Below, in pieces: positions 25,216 through 36,745 of a stretch of 64,000 nt of DNA (within the stretch, counting starts at the first letter, position 1; every line of letters begins with the position of its first letter). The notes below the pieces were generated by a model. That model was not told the origin of the DNA, searched no databases, and saw only the letters and a list, made by a program, of their open reading frames with translations. The translations under genes were made by a program, and so were the position numbers. Source of the DNA: Imbricaverruca yamaguchii (lineage: Eukaryota; Arthropoda; Thecostraca; Neoverrucidae); NCBI GenBank assembly GCA_034440575.1, contig JAOTOL010001563.1, positions 186,001 to 250,000 on the forward strand, given 5' to 3'.

Positions 25216-26487
25216 CCACTGGAACTTTGTTAGTAACACATTTATCATAGGGATATCTCTTGAATCCCTTACAGCTCTTCCATCTAATGCGATTGAACAA
25301 AATTTAGAGTATTCAGCTCATATCGAATCATCACTAATAGTACCATATTCTAGCTGAGAAAGTCCAGAATGTCCGGTAGATGGCGGAAAGAAGCGCGATC
25401 GTGGAAACACCAGTGCTGCCAGTTACGACGTTCCCTTCAGTTCTGGCGACCGAATTAACATTCTCAGAAGTATACAAAGCTTCACACCTGCTCTCGCGTC
25501 ACGCACACAGAAAATGAGAAGTGGTATGACGTCGCAAGATGCTCGCTCTCAGGGGTGAACCAAGGGGGCCAATGGGCCGATTTTTGCTAATATTTTGCAC
25601 TGAGTGACATTTTCTCGAAGTATATTATATTATATCAAAATTGTCTGAAACAGGTCTGGCTAATGTAAGCTGTTCAAATATGATGCGCTTCCGAAATTTT
25701 ATCACTATTTTTACTGCAACCTCAATTCAGGCTTCTGGATTCGCCTCCTCTCGCAAGGGATGCTCACTTCCAGGAACCACCGCTACCGAGCACGCCCGAG
25801 TGGACTGGGATAGGGTCCCATGAGAGAAACTGAAAATAATGGGGGGGGATCAGCATGGCAGTGAAGGGGGAAGAAGGTCCCTTCGAAGACATATAAATCG
25901 ATACCCACAACACAACAGAACACAAGATTCATCCATATTAGGAGCCAGGCTTGGAATGGATCCTGTGTAGTTGGTGTTGCCGCTGCAGCAAAGAAACATG
26001 GATGGATTACACACCTCGTTTCCAACAAGGATGGATCTTCTGTTGTGTTGTTCCGTGGTCGACGTGCGCTGCCGAAGTGGCTACACTAATCTCATTCAGG
26101 ATTTTTAATATGGAGCCTGGTGAGCGCCTAGGTGCTTGACATGGGGAGCAGGCCCACCGAGTTCATGGGAACCCAGGAATTGTTGCTTGCAAGTCCCAGA
26201 TCAGTATTTTAACAAGAAACCCCGGAAGACCGCCCAAAGACCAAAATACGAGGCTCCCGGGCTTAGAGGCCTCAAGGACCGAAGAGGCTCCCATGAAGAA
26301 CAGCTTGCCACTTCCCCTCGAATAAACTGGTGGAGCCGCCCCTGGCTCATCTCAAAGAAATTGACGCGGGCAAGTTCATATTCGTCACTGTAAATACTGC
26401 GCAATGAAAATATCTGGCAGAATAAAGTCAACAGCACACGACATCGTCTAAAACAGTGTATAGAAAATGTGGGGTATCTCTAGGAAA

Positions 26488-26930
26488 AGGAAGAAAGGAG
26501 AGAGCAACGAGAAAAACCATGACAACGAGGAAAAGCCCTGCGTAAATGGAGAAATCAGGAAAAGGAAAGAAAACGGATGCAGGAGGGGGAGGACAAGAGT
26601 CGAGGAGACAGGAGAGAACATCAAAAGAGAGATAATAACAAGGAAAGAGAAAAGGAAAACGATGCAAGAGTATAGGAGAGAAAAGCATAGCACGAGAAGA
26701 GAATGTAGCAGCAAAAGAGAAAAATAAAAATGGAAGAGGGGACAAAAAGGCAATTAAAGATACCAAGAAAAAAAGAAGAAAGGAAAGGGAGAAGGTTAGG
26801 AAACAAAAGCGAAGAATAGGAGGGAAGGGAATATGAGACGAGCATAAAGACAAGTGAGAAGAAAAGGGGAGGAGATAAGCGAGGACAGGAGAAGGAGATA
26901 CAAATTGAGAGGAAATGGGTGGGAAAACCT
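26488..26930 (+). other. Long polypurine tract
   Basis: About 440 bp in which A and G dominate on the plus strand (AGGAAAAGGAAGAAAGGAGA and similar). The Lys/Arg/Glu-rich plus ORF and the Phe/Ser/Leu-rich minus ORFs through it are composition artefacts. Confidence 0.75.
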
Positions 26931-27204
26931 TTAGATAGAAGAGGAGAGACTGGGGAACAGAGGACGGCATACGAATGAAACGAATGCGTGGGGACTCTCG
27001 CGGCTTCCAGAGTAAAGGCTGTGCCACGGGTAACATTCGTGTAGTAATACAATTTGTAGTCCATTCGCCTCAGTGAACATCCATTTTTCACGTATATTTC
27101 GTAAATAATTATTGGCATGTATCCGCAGCACTCCTTCCTCTTCGTCGCGGATTCCATTCCTCGTAGGGTCAACATGAAGGGTCAACTCCATGCCCACTCC
27201 CCTA

Positions 27205-27490
27205 CCTCCGTCCTTACACGTAGTGTTCAGTACTCATTAGTTGGCATGGTAGCCCCTCCCCTCCCTCCTTCCTTCCTTCCTTTCATGCAGCCATCAGTAC
27301 TAATTAAAACGGGATACCCTTCCACTTCTTTGCACGTAGTGATCACAACTCACGTTAGTTGGTAAGGGCCCTTCATCCATCCTTATACATAGTGATCAGC
27401 ACTCGCCTCAGTTGATACGGGAGCCCACCCCCTTCCCCTTTCTCCCTCCTTACACGTGGTGATCGGTACTCACGTTAGTTGGCACGGGAG
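27205..27490 (+). repeat. Degenerate tandem repeat, ~55-70-bp units, four or more copies
   Basis: Units share CACGTAGTGATCAGTACTCA, CGTTAGTTGGCACGGGAGCC and a CCCTTCC(T/C)TCC pyrimidine block. The starts are near 27214, 27334, 27387 and 27452. Confidence 0.7.
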
Positions 27491-27716
27491 CTAACATCAG
27501 GTAGTTCTGCGAACGAAGAAAACTCGTTAGAAAAAACAACGAGCACGGTAGTGAGTTATTTAGGTGCTAGAGCGCATCAGGCACCAACACGGAGTCACAT
27601 GGACTTGAAGCAGCTAAAATATGGCGTTACCTTTGATACCATTTCACTGCTACCTGATGCTGTTTTTGATATTTGATGCTGCTGTTTGATACTATATGCT
27701 ATTTTAGCAGACATTT

Positions 27717-27877
27717 GGTTGGCTGGTTATTGGTTTTGCGACACGTCGACCGTTGTCATGTAGGGTCTCCAATCTTTCACGCCGATTTGTCGCGGGCAAT
27801 GAGCAGCGACAGGTGAGACTCGAACCCACAATCTTTCGATAATGAGACTGACAACTTACCCCTAACCACTCGTCCCC
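27717..27877 (-). mobile_element. tRNA-derived SINE (head C) with target duplication
   Basis: The minus strand begins GGGGACGAGTGGTTAGGGGT, has GTGGGTTCGAGTCTCACC (B box), core GATTGGAGACCCTACATGAC and tail GTGTCGCAAAACCAATAACC. Flanking TTTAGCAG(A/T)CATTT at 27703-27716 and 27878-27891 is a 14-bp duplication with one mismatch. Confidence 0.8.
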
Positions 27878-28749
27878 TTTAGCAGTCATTTCGTTGCTGT
27901 ATATTACTACGCATTACTACGCATTTTTCATCGAATGCTTCCTGAAGAATACATGCACATTAAGTAGGCGCACAGAGTGAGCGTTGCGCTCATCATCCTG
28001 TTGTGCCCTTTGAACAAACGGTACAGCGCTATCCCCTGCCACTGACCCTGAATGAGTAGGACCACCGGCCAATAAGGCTTAATGATCATTGTCTCATTTC
28101 ACAGAAGCTGGCAGTCTCCTAGCAAGGGCCATCCCCCGGCGATGGAACCCCCTTCCCCTCCTGCAGGGAGCAAGGTTAAGTCGGCCTTAATCGGTTAAAA
28201 CTATGTTAACCCATGGCCAAACCAAGGCTTGGTGAGCTTTTTGTTACCCACGCAGACGAATTATTTGATGATACAAATAACGCGAGCTTCCAAACAGGAA
28301 ACCCTCAATGTTGACGGTCGTGTTTCGTTCAAACAGCGTTAAAAAGTTTCGAGTCTGTCTTCAGGACCGAAACTTTCACTTAGAACATAGAGACGCCTTC
28401 TATTTAGATAGTTGATTAGCATGCTCCCTTTCCCACTTAAATCTGTTTTGCTTCAGATCTGCCTATAACTCCGAAGGAAAATATGTTCCAAGGGATATTT
28501 GTTTCCTACAACGAATGCCATTTTACCACTGAATTTGGCGTTTGGGAAGGCCGAACATTCACCCGATTACCCGGAGAAAACCCAGACATTGATATGAATT
28601 TCCCAACCATCAACTCCGATGAATCATGGTGGGTTCACGATATAGGCAACAATGTCTGCTCATGGTCGGCCCGGCTCCGGCACAACTCCTCAAGATTGAG
28701 CTCCTGAGCACAGACCAAAAGTAGACCGCCGGTGTGGATAAGCGCTCAC

Positions 28750-28918
28750 CGATGGCTGCTGCTGCGCGGGCATGCTGTAGGGCGTGCTGCCCGGCGGCGG
28801 CACGTTCATGTGCTGGCTGAAGGCGGCCTGCTGGCGCGGCCCCGGGAGCTGTGGCGCACCGCTGCGCTGGCCGTAGCCCATGCTGTTGGACGGCTGCCGC
28901 ATGGGCTGCTGCTGCTGT

Positions 28919-28971
<53 letters not shown>

Positions 28972-29012
28972 GAAGTCTGGCCGAAAAGCGGCGCTGCTTG
29001 CGCCCAGCTCCA
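28750..29012 (-). CDS. eIF4G: eIF4G-like exon 3 with polyglutamine tract (residues 78-165)
   Basis: The acceptor is TTATTCGCAG|TGGAG and the donor CCATCG|GTGAGCG. At 263 bp it starts in phase 1 and ends in phase 0. It encodes VELGASSAAFRPDF, then 22 consecutive Gln (17 CAG, 5 CAA, residues 92-113). A Met/Pro/Gln/Ser-rich stretch follows, containing SNSMGYGQRSG and QHMNVPPPGSTPYSMP. Such low-complexity Q/P/Y sequence is the expected PABP-side disordered N-terminus. The CAA interruptions would stabilise the CAG run. A TTAA-flanked miniature transposon sits only 68 bp upstream of the acceptor, at 29081. Confidence 0.75.
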
Positions 29013-29080
29013 CTGCGAATAAGAACGGCTCCGTGAGCGTGCATCAGCGGAAAACGACACGGCAGCAGAACGCAGCCGCC

Positions 29081-29908
29081 TTAACCCGCGCCGTCTTTCC
29101 GGTTGAATCCTCACACCCCGTCTCGGTGGGGGTGGGGGGGATTGAAGACCCCCCTCTGAAATCCAAACTAAGCATCGCACGAAAACGAAAGAGGTGTCAT
29201 CGGAAAGCGCTCGACTAGTATGGTCCGGGTCCACCCCCAAAACAATTTGCCCAAAAAGTGACATCACCAGGGGGCTAGATTTTCACTTTTCACGACGTAC
29301 ATTATGTTTTTGACTCTGGGGAGTTCATTTTGTGGATATGAAAAAAACTTATTTGTAATGAGAAAAGGACAGCGAAATCGACCAAGGCTAGTTTTTTTTT
29401 GGCCCCAAAACTATTAATTTTATTCTTTGAAATTTCAAACATGAGTTTTCAAATATTCTTTAATTTGCCTTTTCCAATGGGTAGAGCAGACCGAGAAACG
29501 TTGTTGGAAGTCAACTTGCCCTAATAAGAAATGCTTACTTTAGCCAGAATCCTGTATTTGAACTGCAATTTGGCAAATACGCAAAATTTAAAAATTCCAC
29601 TGGTACGTTTTGTTGCATCCGTAAAGATAAGCAAACGCTGAAAGTTTCATTAAAATATCTGTATTCGTTAAAGCGTGACGACTGGTTGAACTTATTTTTG
29701 GAGGTGACCTCACTTGATCTTGCCTAACACGTTGACCCTAGATGACCTGACCTAAAATTTTGAATCAGCATGTTAAATTGATGTGGGAAAAGGTATGCCA
29801 AATTTGGGCGCGCTGCCAAGCGCCGTTCGGCCGCTATCCGCGAAAAAAAAACCTGAGAGGGTGGAGGGGGGGAAACGGTTGAAGACCCCCCGAGACGGGA
29901 CGGGTTAA
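29081..29908 (+). mobile_element. TTAA-flanked miniature transposon, family 1, copy 2 (828 bp)
   Basis: Best-preserved copy. The left end is TTAACCCGCGCCGTCTTTCC and the complement of the right end is TTAACCCGTCCCGTCTCGGG. Just inside each end a run of G, then TTGAAGACCCCCC, can form a hairpin. No ORF of transposase size. It lies 68 bp upstream of the exon 3 acceptor inside intron 2. Confidence 0.85.
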
Positions 29909-30170
29909 TGCAGACTATTCTGGTGCGAAGGTGCATACCTCCACTCCCAGGTGCGGAGCATATACAGCAGCTCGCTGTGTCGTACATTCAGATATATCGG
30001 TGGAAAATGGCAGGCAACAATAAAAACAATGGCATTCAATGCTTCAAATTTTAGTTCCTCTTTCCATCTTCTGTTTATAACATTTCCATTGTAGAGGTAT
30101 ATTTTGCATACAAAAGTCAGATGGTAAAGATTTGTCCGTTGCATATCTGTGTAGTCCTGCCTGGATTGGA

Positions 30171-30316
30171 CCGTGACTTTACGACGCACTCTGCAGGGAG
30201 GCCACATGGCGTCACCCGCCTCTCACACTGGCAGGAAGGGCGGGCATCGCGGGGAATCGAACATCGTACCTCTGGCTTGCCAGACGCTCAGCTTAACCAC
30301 TGAGCTACCGAGGAGC
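30171..30316 (-). mobile_element. tRNA-derived SINE (head B)
   Basis: The minus strand reads CTCGGTAGCTCAGTGGTTAA (perfect A box TAGCTCAGTGG), then GTTCGATTCCCCGCGATGCC (B box). The core GTGAGAGGCGGGTGACGCCA and tail AGTGCGTCGTAAAGTCACGG follow. Confidence 0.8.
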
Positions 30317-30326
30317 AGGAGTAGCG

Positions 30327-30397
30327 GGAGGTGAGACTCATAACCCACAATATTTCGATTGTGAGACGGGCGACTTATCCCTAGACTATTCGTCCCC
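30327..30397 (-). mobile_element. SINE head C fragment, abutting a head B SINE
   Basis: Complement of GGGGACGAATAGTCTAGGGA with B box GGGTTATGAGTCTCACC. Only the tRNA-like part is present, directly beside the 30171-30316 element. Confidence 0.6.
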
Positions 30398-30564
30398 AAT
30401 GTGTGCAGCAGGATGATAGCTTGGTGCGGATATGGTGGGACTGATGCCAAGTAGACATGTACTGTGCAGGTCCGTTTAAGGTGAATCATCTGGCTCTTGT
30501 TGAGCCTTCAACCTCCTATAACCAAGGAAACGTATATACACTGGTCATTATACTAGTAGCAGGT

Positions 30565-30620
30565 GTTAGTTATCTGGGCTTTAGGACGGCTCGACCAGAA
30601 TTGATCATTCGCGCCCATAA
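30565..30620 (+). repeat. Dispersed ~50-bp repeat copy
   Basis: TTAGTTATCTGGGCTTTAGG then TTGATCATTCGCGCCCATAA. Confidence 0.5.
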
Positions 30621-30949
30621 AGCAGGTATAATTGACGGTGGGCTCAGTGCCGACCGACGAGTATGTGATGCTGACGAGATCGGCCATGGCAACATAATGG
30701 GGTTGATAATCTATCTGGAACTAAGGATTAGGTTTAACCAAGATGGCCCGTGGCTGTTCTCAGGCCTTCGGTCGGTACGTGCTTACGTCGAACTGAATCA
30801 TAGCCAGCCACTGTGTGCGGACGTTGGCCACGCCATCAGCACGACAGGCAGCGAACAGAACAGGGCAGGCCGGTCACAGCAGTCTGTGCGCCCTTCCGCT
30901 CCAATAATCAATACCTCGATCACGGACGTCTAATTACGATGTGGACTAT

Positions 30950-31480
30950 CCCATAGGTGTATCGAACAAGTACGGACCCTCGGCTGGTCCGGTGGTCAGT
31001 TATGTCCTGGGCCACACCGCTCCACCGCGGCGGTGTCGAGTACCGGCAGCGGCAGTGCCGCCCCACCTGGCCGGTGCTTGCCGGCGGTGGCGGTGGCGGT
31101 GGCGGTGACGCGGTGCGGCAATGGTCCGGCCGGCGCCTGCCATTCATGCGCCGGGCCAGTCCGGTCAGCTGACGGCAAGGCAGCATGGCGGCGGCGACAC
31201 GTGGGCGAGGTGAGGTGACCACCAACCGCCGGCGCCGGCCCGACCGGCACGCTCAAAAGGAAGAGCCAGGTGGGATCTGCCGCCGGCGGGCGGTAGAGAC
31301 CGGCTCCGCTCCAACAACACCATATCGGGGGGGGGCGTCAGCACCGCGAGGGGAACGGCCGATGGCGCCGACTGTCTCCGACAAACAGTCCAAAATGGCG
31401 GCAGGGAGCGTGGGTGGACGGCCGCCGCCGCAGGCAGACAGGTGTGTGTGCGTCTCGAGAACGCACGGCCATCGCCCGGT
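30950..31480. other. GC-rich island beside the E-box array
   Basis: CpG-rich with a GGTGGCGGT run. Open frames on both strands give Pro/Arg-rich translations with no known domain. Confidence 0.4.
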
Positions 31481-31500
31481 CGGATGAATTTCCTCCACGC

Positions 31501-31800
31501 GTGATGCGTGGCCATCGGCAGCTGGCCGGTCACGTGATGCGTGGCCATCGGCAGCCGGCCGGTCACGTGATGTGTGGCCATCGACAGCTGGCCGGTCACG
31601 TGATGCATGTCCTTCGGTAGCGCACCGGTCACGTGATGCGCGACCATCGGCAGCCGGCCGGTCACGTGATGCGTAGCCATCGGCAGCTGGCCGGTCACGT
31701 GATGCGTAGCCATCGGCAGCCGGCCGGTCACGTGATGCGTGGACATCGGCAGCTGGCCGGTCACGTGATGCATGTCCTTCGGTAGCGCACCGGTCACGTG
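31501..31800. repeat. 33-bp tandem array with a CACGTG E-box at every unit boundary
   Basis: Nine units start at 31501 and every 33 bp to 31765. CACGTG lies at 31531 and each 33 bp to 31795. Units alternate CAGCTGGCC and CAGCCGGCC. A distinct unit (GCATGTCCTTCGGTAGCGCA) occurs at 31600 and 31765, giving a five-unit (165-bp) higher-order pattern. Because 33 is a multiple of three, one minus frame reads as an 11-residue repeat (THHVTGRLPMA) within a 210-codon ORF. Confidence 0.9.
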
Positions 31801-33417
31801 GGTGTGATGGCCACGCCCGTCGCTCGGTGTGGCGACAACTCATCCACCCCGCCATTTGCATGTATCAGCCCGCGCTACCAGGCAGAGCAGATGTCGCGCC
31901 GCGCCGCCCCTGCAGGGCCGCTGCGCATACCCTCGGGGAGGAACACGTCCACCCAATCATCAATTGTGCCCACACTGGGTTGAGTCAGGAACACGAGCGT
32001 CAACCTGGAAACCACAAATACTTGGTTCACACCGAACCTTCTCGCATGTTTCTTATTCAAGCAGAAAAGCAAGATCTCTGAATTCCCATGCGTACAAAAA
32101 ATAATGAAATTTAGGTGACAATTTCTCCCCAAAAACAAAACAAAAGTTTCGTGAATTGTGGATGCATAGCCTGAAAATGCCAGCTCATCCGCAATGGGGC
32201 ACACAGGCCACGATCTCAGAAATATATCACGTCATGCTGAATTGCAGAGCGTCTAAACGATGACTTGGCCACCTGCCAAATAACTGACATTACATTCAGG
32301 GAATGATTACGCTTCTCAAGATTTATGTACTACTCGCCAGCTTTGTTGCATGCTAAGGATGCCTGATGGTGATGAGGTTGCGTACCTCAATACCACCTGG
32401 TGTGCTTAAAATTAATAGATCTAGGAAAATGTTTGTGATCAAACACCGAATATTGCTCATTAGTTATCATTTGAATCCTAAGTAACTTGAATGAAACCCC
32501 GTTTTACTTTTTTTAATATTAGGGTGGGAGAGCAAGTACACGAGCCATCCCAATTGTTAACACTGGACAGAAAATATAAATGCATTGTCCTTTTCACCGT
32601 GGCACTTATATTTCCAGACGGAGGCATTATTTCGTCAGCAACATCATTACTTATCTTCGAAAAAGAGACCAAAACATGAGAAACCTTTATACATGGTCCC
32701 CAGCTAACTTCTCTCACAGTCCCACCAGGCTCCCCTGCATGATATTGAACCGGGCGTACATCCTGACCGACGCGCCTCTGGCGGGAATGTCTGAAACTAC
32801 AGTATTCGTGCTCAAACGTGTAAACATGGGCACGGCATAAGAATTCGACGTGTACAGTACACAGCCGGCCCGTGTACGCTCTGAAAATTGGACATGTCCC
32901 GCATTTTCTAATGCACTAACGGTACACCTGTGTTGAGAGAACGACGCGCTATTTTCGAGGTGACACTTTACGGCGCCGCCGGGCGCCCGTAAGCCGATGG
33001 CGCACGCCCCCATGCTGGTGTACGGTTCTGTACACATGATTGTGACTTTGCTGCTGCATTTGATGAAAAAGCATTGCTGAAAAAACGGATCCGCGTCGTG
33101 TATTCGCACCAGATGTCATTTTTCTGCCATCTTTACCACAGCCCGTTCCGTTGACAAAAGCGTCGCGCCTTTTTTCGAGTTGAACATCAAAAATATTTTC
33201 ATGTGTTTGAATGACCAGCAAATCAGCTCAAAACTACGGCAAAGATACAGCCGTAAGTACTACGTGCAAGGACCAAGCCACAAGATGTACAGTTCTTGCA
33301 CATTGCACGTTCCAGTGAAACTAATATCCAGAAAGATCAAGCTGACGGGTGTCTGATAATACCAAGAGTGCCAGTGTATTTCTTCCTCTCCTTTTCACTC
33401 CAAATGGCAGATGTTAT

Positions 33418-33900
33418 TGGTTCCGTTCCCCAACGATTGCGTCACCAGACAGCCGGAAGGTGCCATCTTTCCGCCCACAAAGTCCCGTCACATTGCATCA
33501 GACAGCCGGTAGCCCCCCCCTCGCCACCAGGTCCCGCTACATGACATCACCAGGCGGCCGGTCGAGGTCCAGCCCCACCCACCAGGTCCCGCTATATGAC
33601 ATCACCAGGCGGCCGGTTGAGGTCCAGCCCCACCCACCAGGTCCCGCTATATGACATCACCAGGCGGCCGGTTGAGGTCCAGCTCCACCCACCAGGTCCC
33701 GCTATATGACATCATCAGGCGGCCGGCTGAGGTCCAGCCCCACCCACCAGGTCCCGCTACATGACATCACCAGGCGGCCGGTAGGTCCCCCCTCACCACC
33801 AGGTCCCGCTACGAGACGTCACCGGACAGTTGGTGGAGGTCCAGCCCCCACCCACCAGGTCCCGCTACATCCCGGTGGCATGCGTCGACACGGTTCGACC
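33418..33900. repeat. 55-bp tandem repeat, seven clear copies plus degenerate edge
   Basis: GGTCCCGCT recurs at 33530, 33585, 33640, 33695, 33750, 33802 and 33858. Units contain ATGACATCACCAGGCGGCCG and GAGGTCCAGCCCCACCCACC. Left of 33530 diverged units are visible. TGACATCA in each unit resembles a CRE/AP-1 half-site pattern. Confidence 0.85.
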
Positions 33901-34257
33901 CATGTCGAGCCCCTTCCACCCGATCGGCCGGCTGTGCCACGACTGGCACGGCGAAATTACGGCTGGTCAGCGGCCCGACCAGGCAGTTGGCACGAGCGGC
34001 AAGTGACATGGACCCAGGACGGACAACTCGCCAGGCGGCGCTCCCTGCCAGGACAGAGACAGTAACGGCCTGCAGATCGGGACCCCGATCCAGGCGCCGA
34101 AACTCACGCTTTGACAGGGTTCATTTGTCCTTTAAACATGAACTGGTTCTTCTAGAAAAGGTAATGCTAACAAATAATGAGGTTCACCAGAGAGCTGGAG
34201 TGCTGTACACGGTGCAAATAAGTCGTAAAAGGTCCCGCAGTAACACCATGCAAACTA

Positions 34258-35007
34258 TTAACCCGTCCCAAAATTTGGCATACCTTTTCCCACATCGATT
34301 TGGCATGCTGTTTGAACATTTTGAAGTCAGGTCACCTAGAGTCAACGAGTTAGTCAAGGTTAAGTGAGGTCACCTCCAAAAATGCTCCACCAGTCGTCAC
34401 GCTTCAGCGGATAGACATTTTAATGAAACTTTCAGCGTTTGCTTATTCTTTAGGGATGCAACAAAACGGACGAGAGGAATTTCATTTTTTCTCGTTTTTG
34501 ACTAATCATTTTTGCATATTTGCCAATTAGAGTTTAAATCGATGATTCTGGCTAAAGTAAGCATTTTTTATGAGAGCAAGTTGACTTCCAAGAACGTTTC
34601 TCCGTCTGCTCTACCCATTAGAAAAGGTAAATTAAAGAGAACTTGAAACATCAAAATTTTAAAATTTCCCCACAAAAAAATTGTATTTTTGGGGCCAAAA
34701 ATATTTTATGGCCCTGGTCGATTTTCCTGGCCTTTTCTGATCCACATTTTTTTATTCTTCAAATATCCCCCAAAATGAACTCCCTAGAGTCAAAAACATA
34801 ATGCAAGTCGTGAAAATCTAGCCCCAATAGTGACGCCACTTTTGTGGGAAAACTATTTTGGGGGTGGACCCGGACCCTACTCATCGAGCATTTTCCGATG
34901 ACACCTCTTTCGTTTTCGTGCGAAGCTTAGTTTGGATTTTAGAGGGGGTACTACCTCCCCCCCCAGAGACGGGGTGAGGATCTGACCAGAGAGACGGCGC
35001 GGGTTAA
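34258..35007 (-). mobile_element. TTAA-flanked miniature transposon, family 1, copy 3 (750 bp)
   Basis: Reverse orientation. The right-hand end GAGACGGCGCGGGTTAA at 34991-35007 is the element's left end. The other end is TTAACCCGTCCC followed directly by AAAATTTGGCATACC, so the subterminal hairpin block is deleted. Confidence 0.8.
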
Positions 35008-35082
35008 TCAATGAAACGTTGTCTGAAGGCGACAAGGTAGAGTGAGTTACTTTGGCCGGATTATTCTGTAGCATATGCACCG

Positions 35083-35600
35083 CTAACGCCAGTCAACATT
35101 TCGTTCAGTGACGAGGCCCATTTTGTGCACGGATGGAGGTGTGAACACCCAGAGGTGCAGAATCTGGCAGGACCACATCCCAAACACAGCAATGAAAAGC
35201 CCCTGTACTCCAACAAGGCTACGGAATGGCGCCACTTGAGCCCAAATGGATCATCGGTTCCCTTTGGTTGCAGAAGCAGTCACCATCAACACGGAGCGCT
35301 ACGTAAATATGCTGAGTCGTGTTCTGCAGCCGCGTCTGTAAGCACTACGGAACATCCCGGAGCACCATGTGGTTCCAGCCAGACGAAACTCGACTCCACA
35401 CCTACAACAATGAACCTACTGGGACGATGCTTCGGGGGAGCGCTTCATCAGCCTTGCGGCTGATGACAACTCAGGACGCCTTCTGTTCCGGCTACCTCAA
35501 GAACAATGTCTACCATGTAAATCCCAGAAGCCTCCAAGAGCTCAAGCTCACAGCGCTGAGTGAAGGAGATCTCGGCAGACACGTGCGCCTGGGCGTTGGA
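35083..35600 (+). pseudogene. DDE transposase fossil, IS630/Tc1-mariner-related
   Basis: Reads in shifting frames as FSDEAHFVHGWRC, then NKATEWRHLSPNG, ERYVNMLSRVLQP, TMWFQPDETRLHT and GYLKNNVYHVNPRSLQELK. This is the block order SDEAHF / VTVWCALS..GI / SERY..ML / WFQQDGAT.HT / WGYLK..VY..P..L.ELK of arthropod-type IS630-like transposases. The first Asp sits in SDEAHF, while the usual WFQQDGA is WFQPDET. Several frameshifts, stops and a deletion before GYLK make it inactive. Confidence 0.65.
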
Positions 35601-35852
35601 GGAAGTGAAGTTGCGCGCACGACACGGTGCTTGAAGCGAAAGGGTGGTCACTTGAAGCATGCCCTACAACTGACAAGTGTTTCGACGTGTATAGTTTTAT
35701 TGTGTTTCCATGAAATGAGGATTCGAATGATTCAGGGCGTGTATTCATGTTAACAATGTTTTTTTATACAAGATTAAAAAATAGGAACCCTCCATCCCGT
35801 ATTCGTGCGATGAAAAAACGGAGCAGAAGAACCTCGGGTCTTTTTATGACGC

Positions 35853-35962
35853 TTTCAACCGCTGTCATATAGCGTGGCCGACCTCACACGCCGATTGGTC
35901 GCGGGTGGACTCGGTAAATGCCGTTGCTTGTGAGATTCGAACCCACAGCCTGGTGAGTCCGA
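35853..35962 (-). mobile_element. Degenerate SINE (head C)
   Basis: CACACGCCGATTGGTCGCGG and TGAGATTCGAACCCACAGCC mark core and B box. Confidence 0.55.
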
Positions 35963-36584
35963 CGCAAGAAACGGAGCAATAACAAGACAAATATGCATAT
36001 CCATTCCTGCAACGTAAGCGTGCAGCCGCGTGAATGCCTTGAGATGGCAAGCCTTACTCGAATATCCGCATTTTCATCCGCAATACCCCTAACCAGACTT
36101 ATGCAGGCCAGAAATCAATAATCGATAACTGGCCCATCCATAGGCAGAAGAAAACAAAATGATGGGGAAATGCAGATTCCGAATAACTTTGGTATAAGAC
36201 GAACGCATGCAATATCCATGAAAACAAACATTTTCACTTTCTTCTGGGTCCGCTAGTGCAAATGGTCACAGCATTCACCCAGTCTGAATATTTTGCCGGC
36301 TTTGGTGACCCAACCTGGCACACCAGCAGCAGCCGAAGCCCTTCGCCGACGGTGTTCGGCCTGGCTGTTCCCGTGTGGCAGGGTGGAAGCACTAGTGCAC
36401 CTCTCACCGATCACGTGATCCACTTAGTGGCCCGTCTGCTAATCCGGCGCAGCCAATCGGACGGCATCAACGCACGGAAGGCCTCACATCCAAACGGACA
36501 CCGACCCGTACTACAGTTTTGACTTTCACCAATAGGTGGCCACCGACAAATCTGTGAACACGGCTGACAATAGCAGCCACACTC

Positions 36585-36745
36585 ACACGTGTTCAACGCG
36601 AATGAGTGGGGGAGGGCACCCAGCTTTGGAAGGAAGTTTCACAAATTCACACGTTCTCAACTAGAATGAGTGGGGGACGGGGTATCCAGATTTGACATGA
36701 AATTCCACAAATTCCCACGTTCTCAACGAAGGTGAGTGGGGGAGG
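36585..36745 (+). repeat. ~66-bp tandem repeat, 2.5 copies
   Basis: Units run CACACGTTCTCAACTAGAAT - GAGTGGGGGA - TTCCACAAATT and recur near 36587, 36650 and 36716. Confidence 0.8.

Larger units (their letters stand above)
24761..28749 (-). other. eIF4G-like intron 3
   Basis: Contains a promoter-like patch (25.0-25.25 kb), a purine-rich tract, a CT-rich tandem repeat and a SINE. At 28460-28720 a plus-strand open stretch runs up to exon 3; it looks like a dispersed-repeat remnant. Confidence 0.5.

Noticed and set aside
26428..27036. 202-codon Phe/Ser/Leu-rich minus ORF resembling a membrane protein
   Set aside because: It is the complement of a polypurine tract; hydrophobicity comes from the TCT/TTC codons.
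28483..28707. 74-codon plus-strand ORF just before exon 3
   Set aside because: Its wording (ACCCGATTACCCGGAGAAAA) resembles a dispersed repeat and it runs into exon 3 antisense; no family match.
28732..29218. Plus-strand poly-Leu, poly-Ala and poly-Cys ORFs
   Set aside because: Shadows of the CAG/CAA tract in exon 3.
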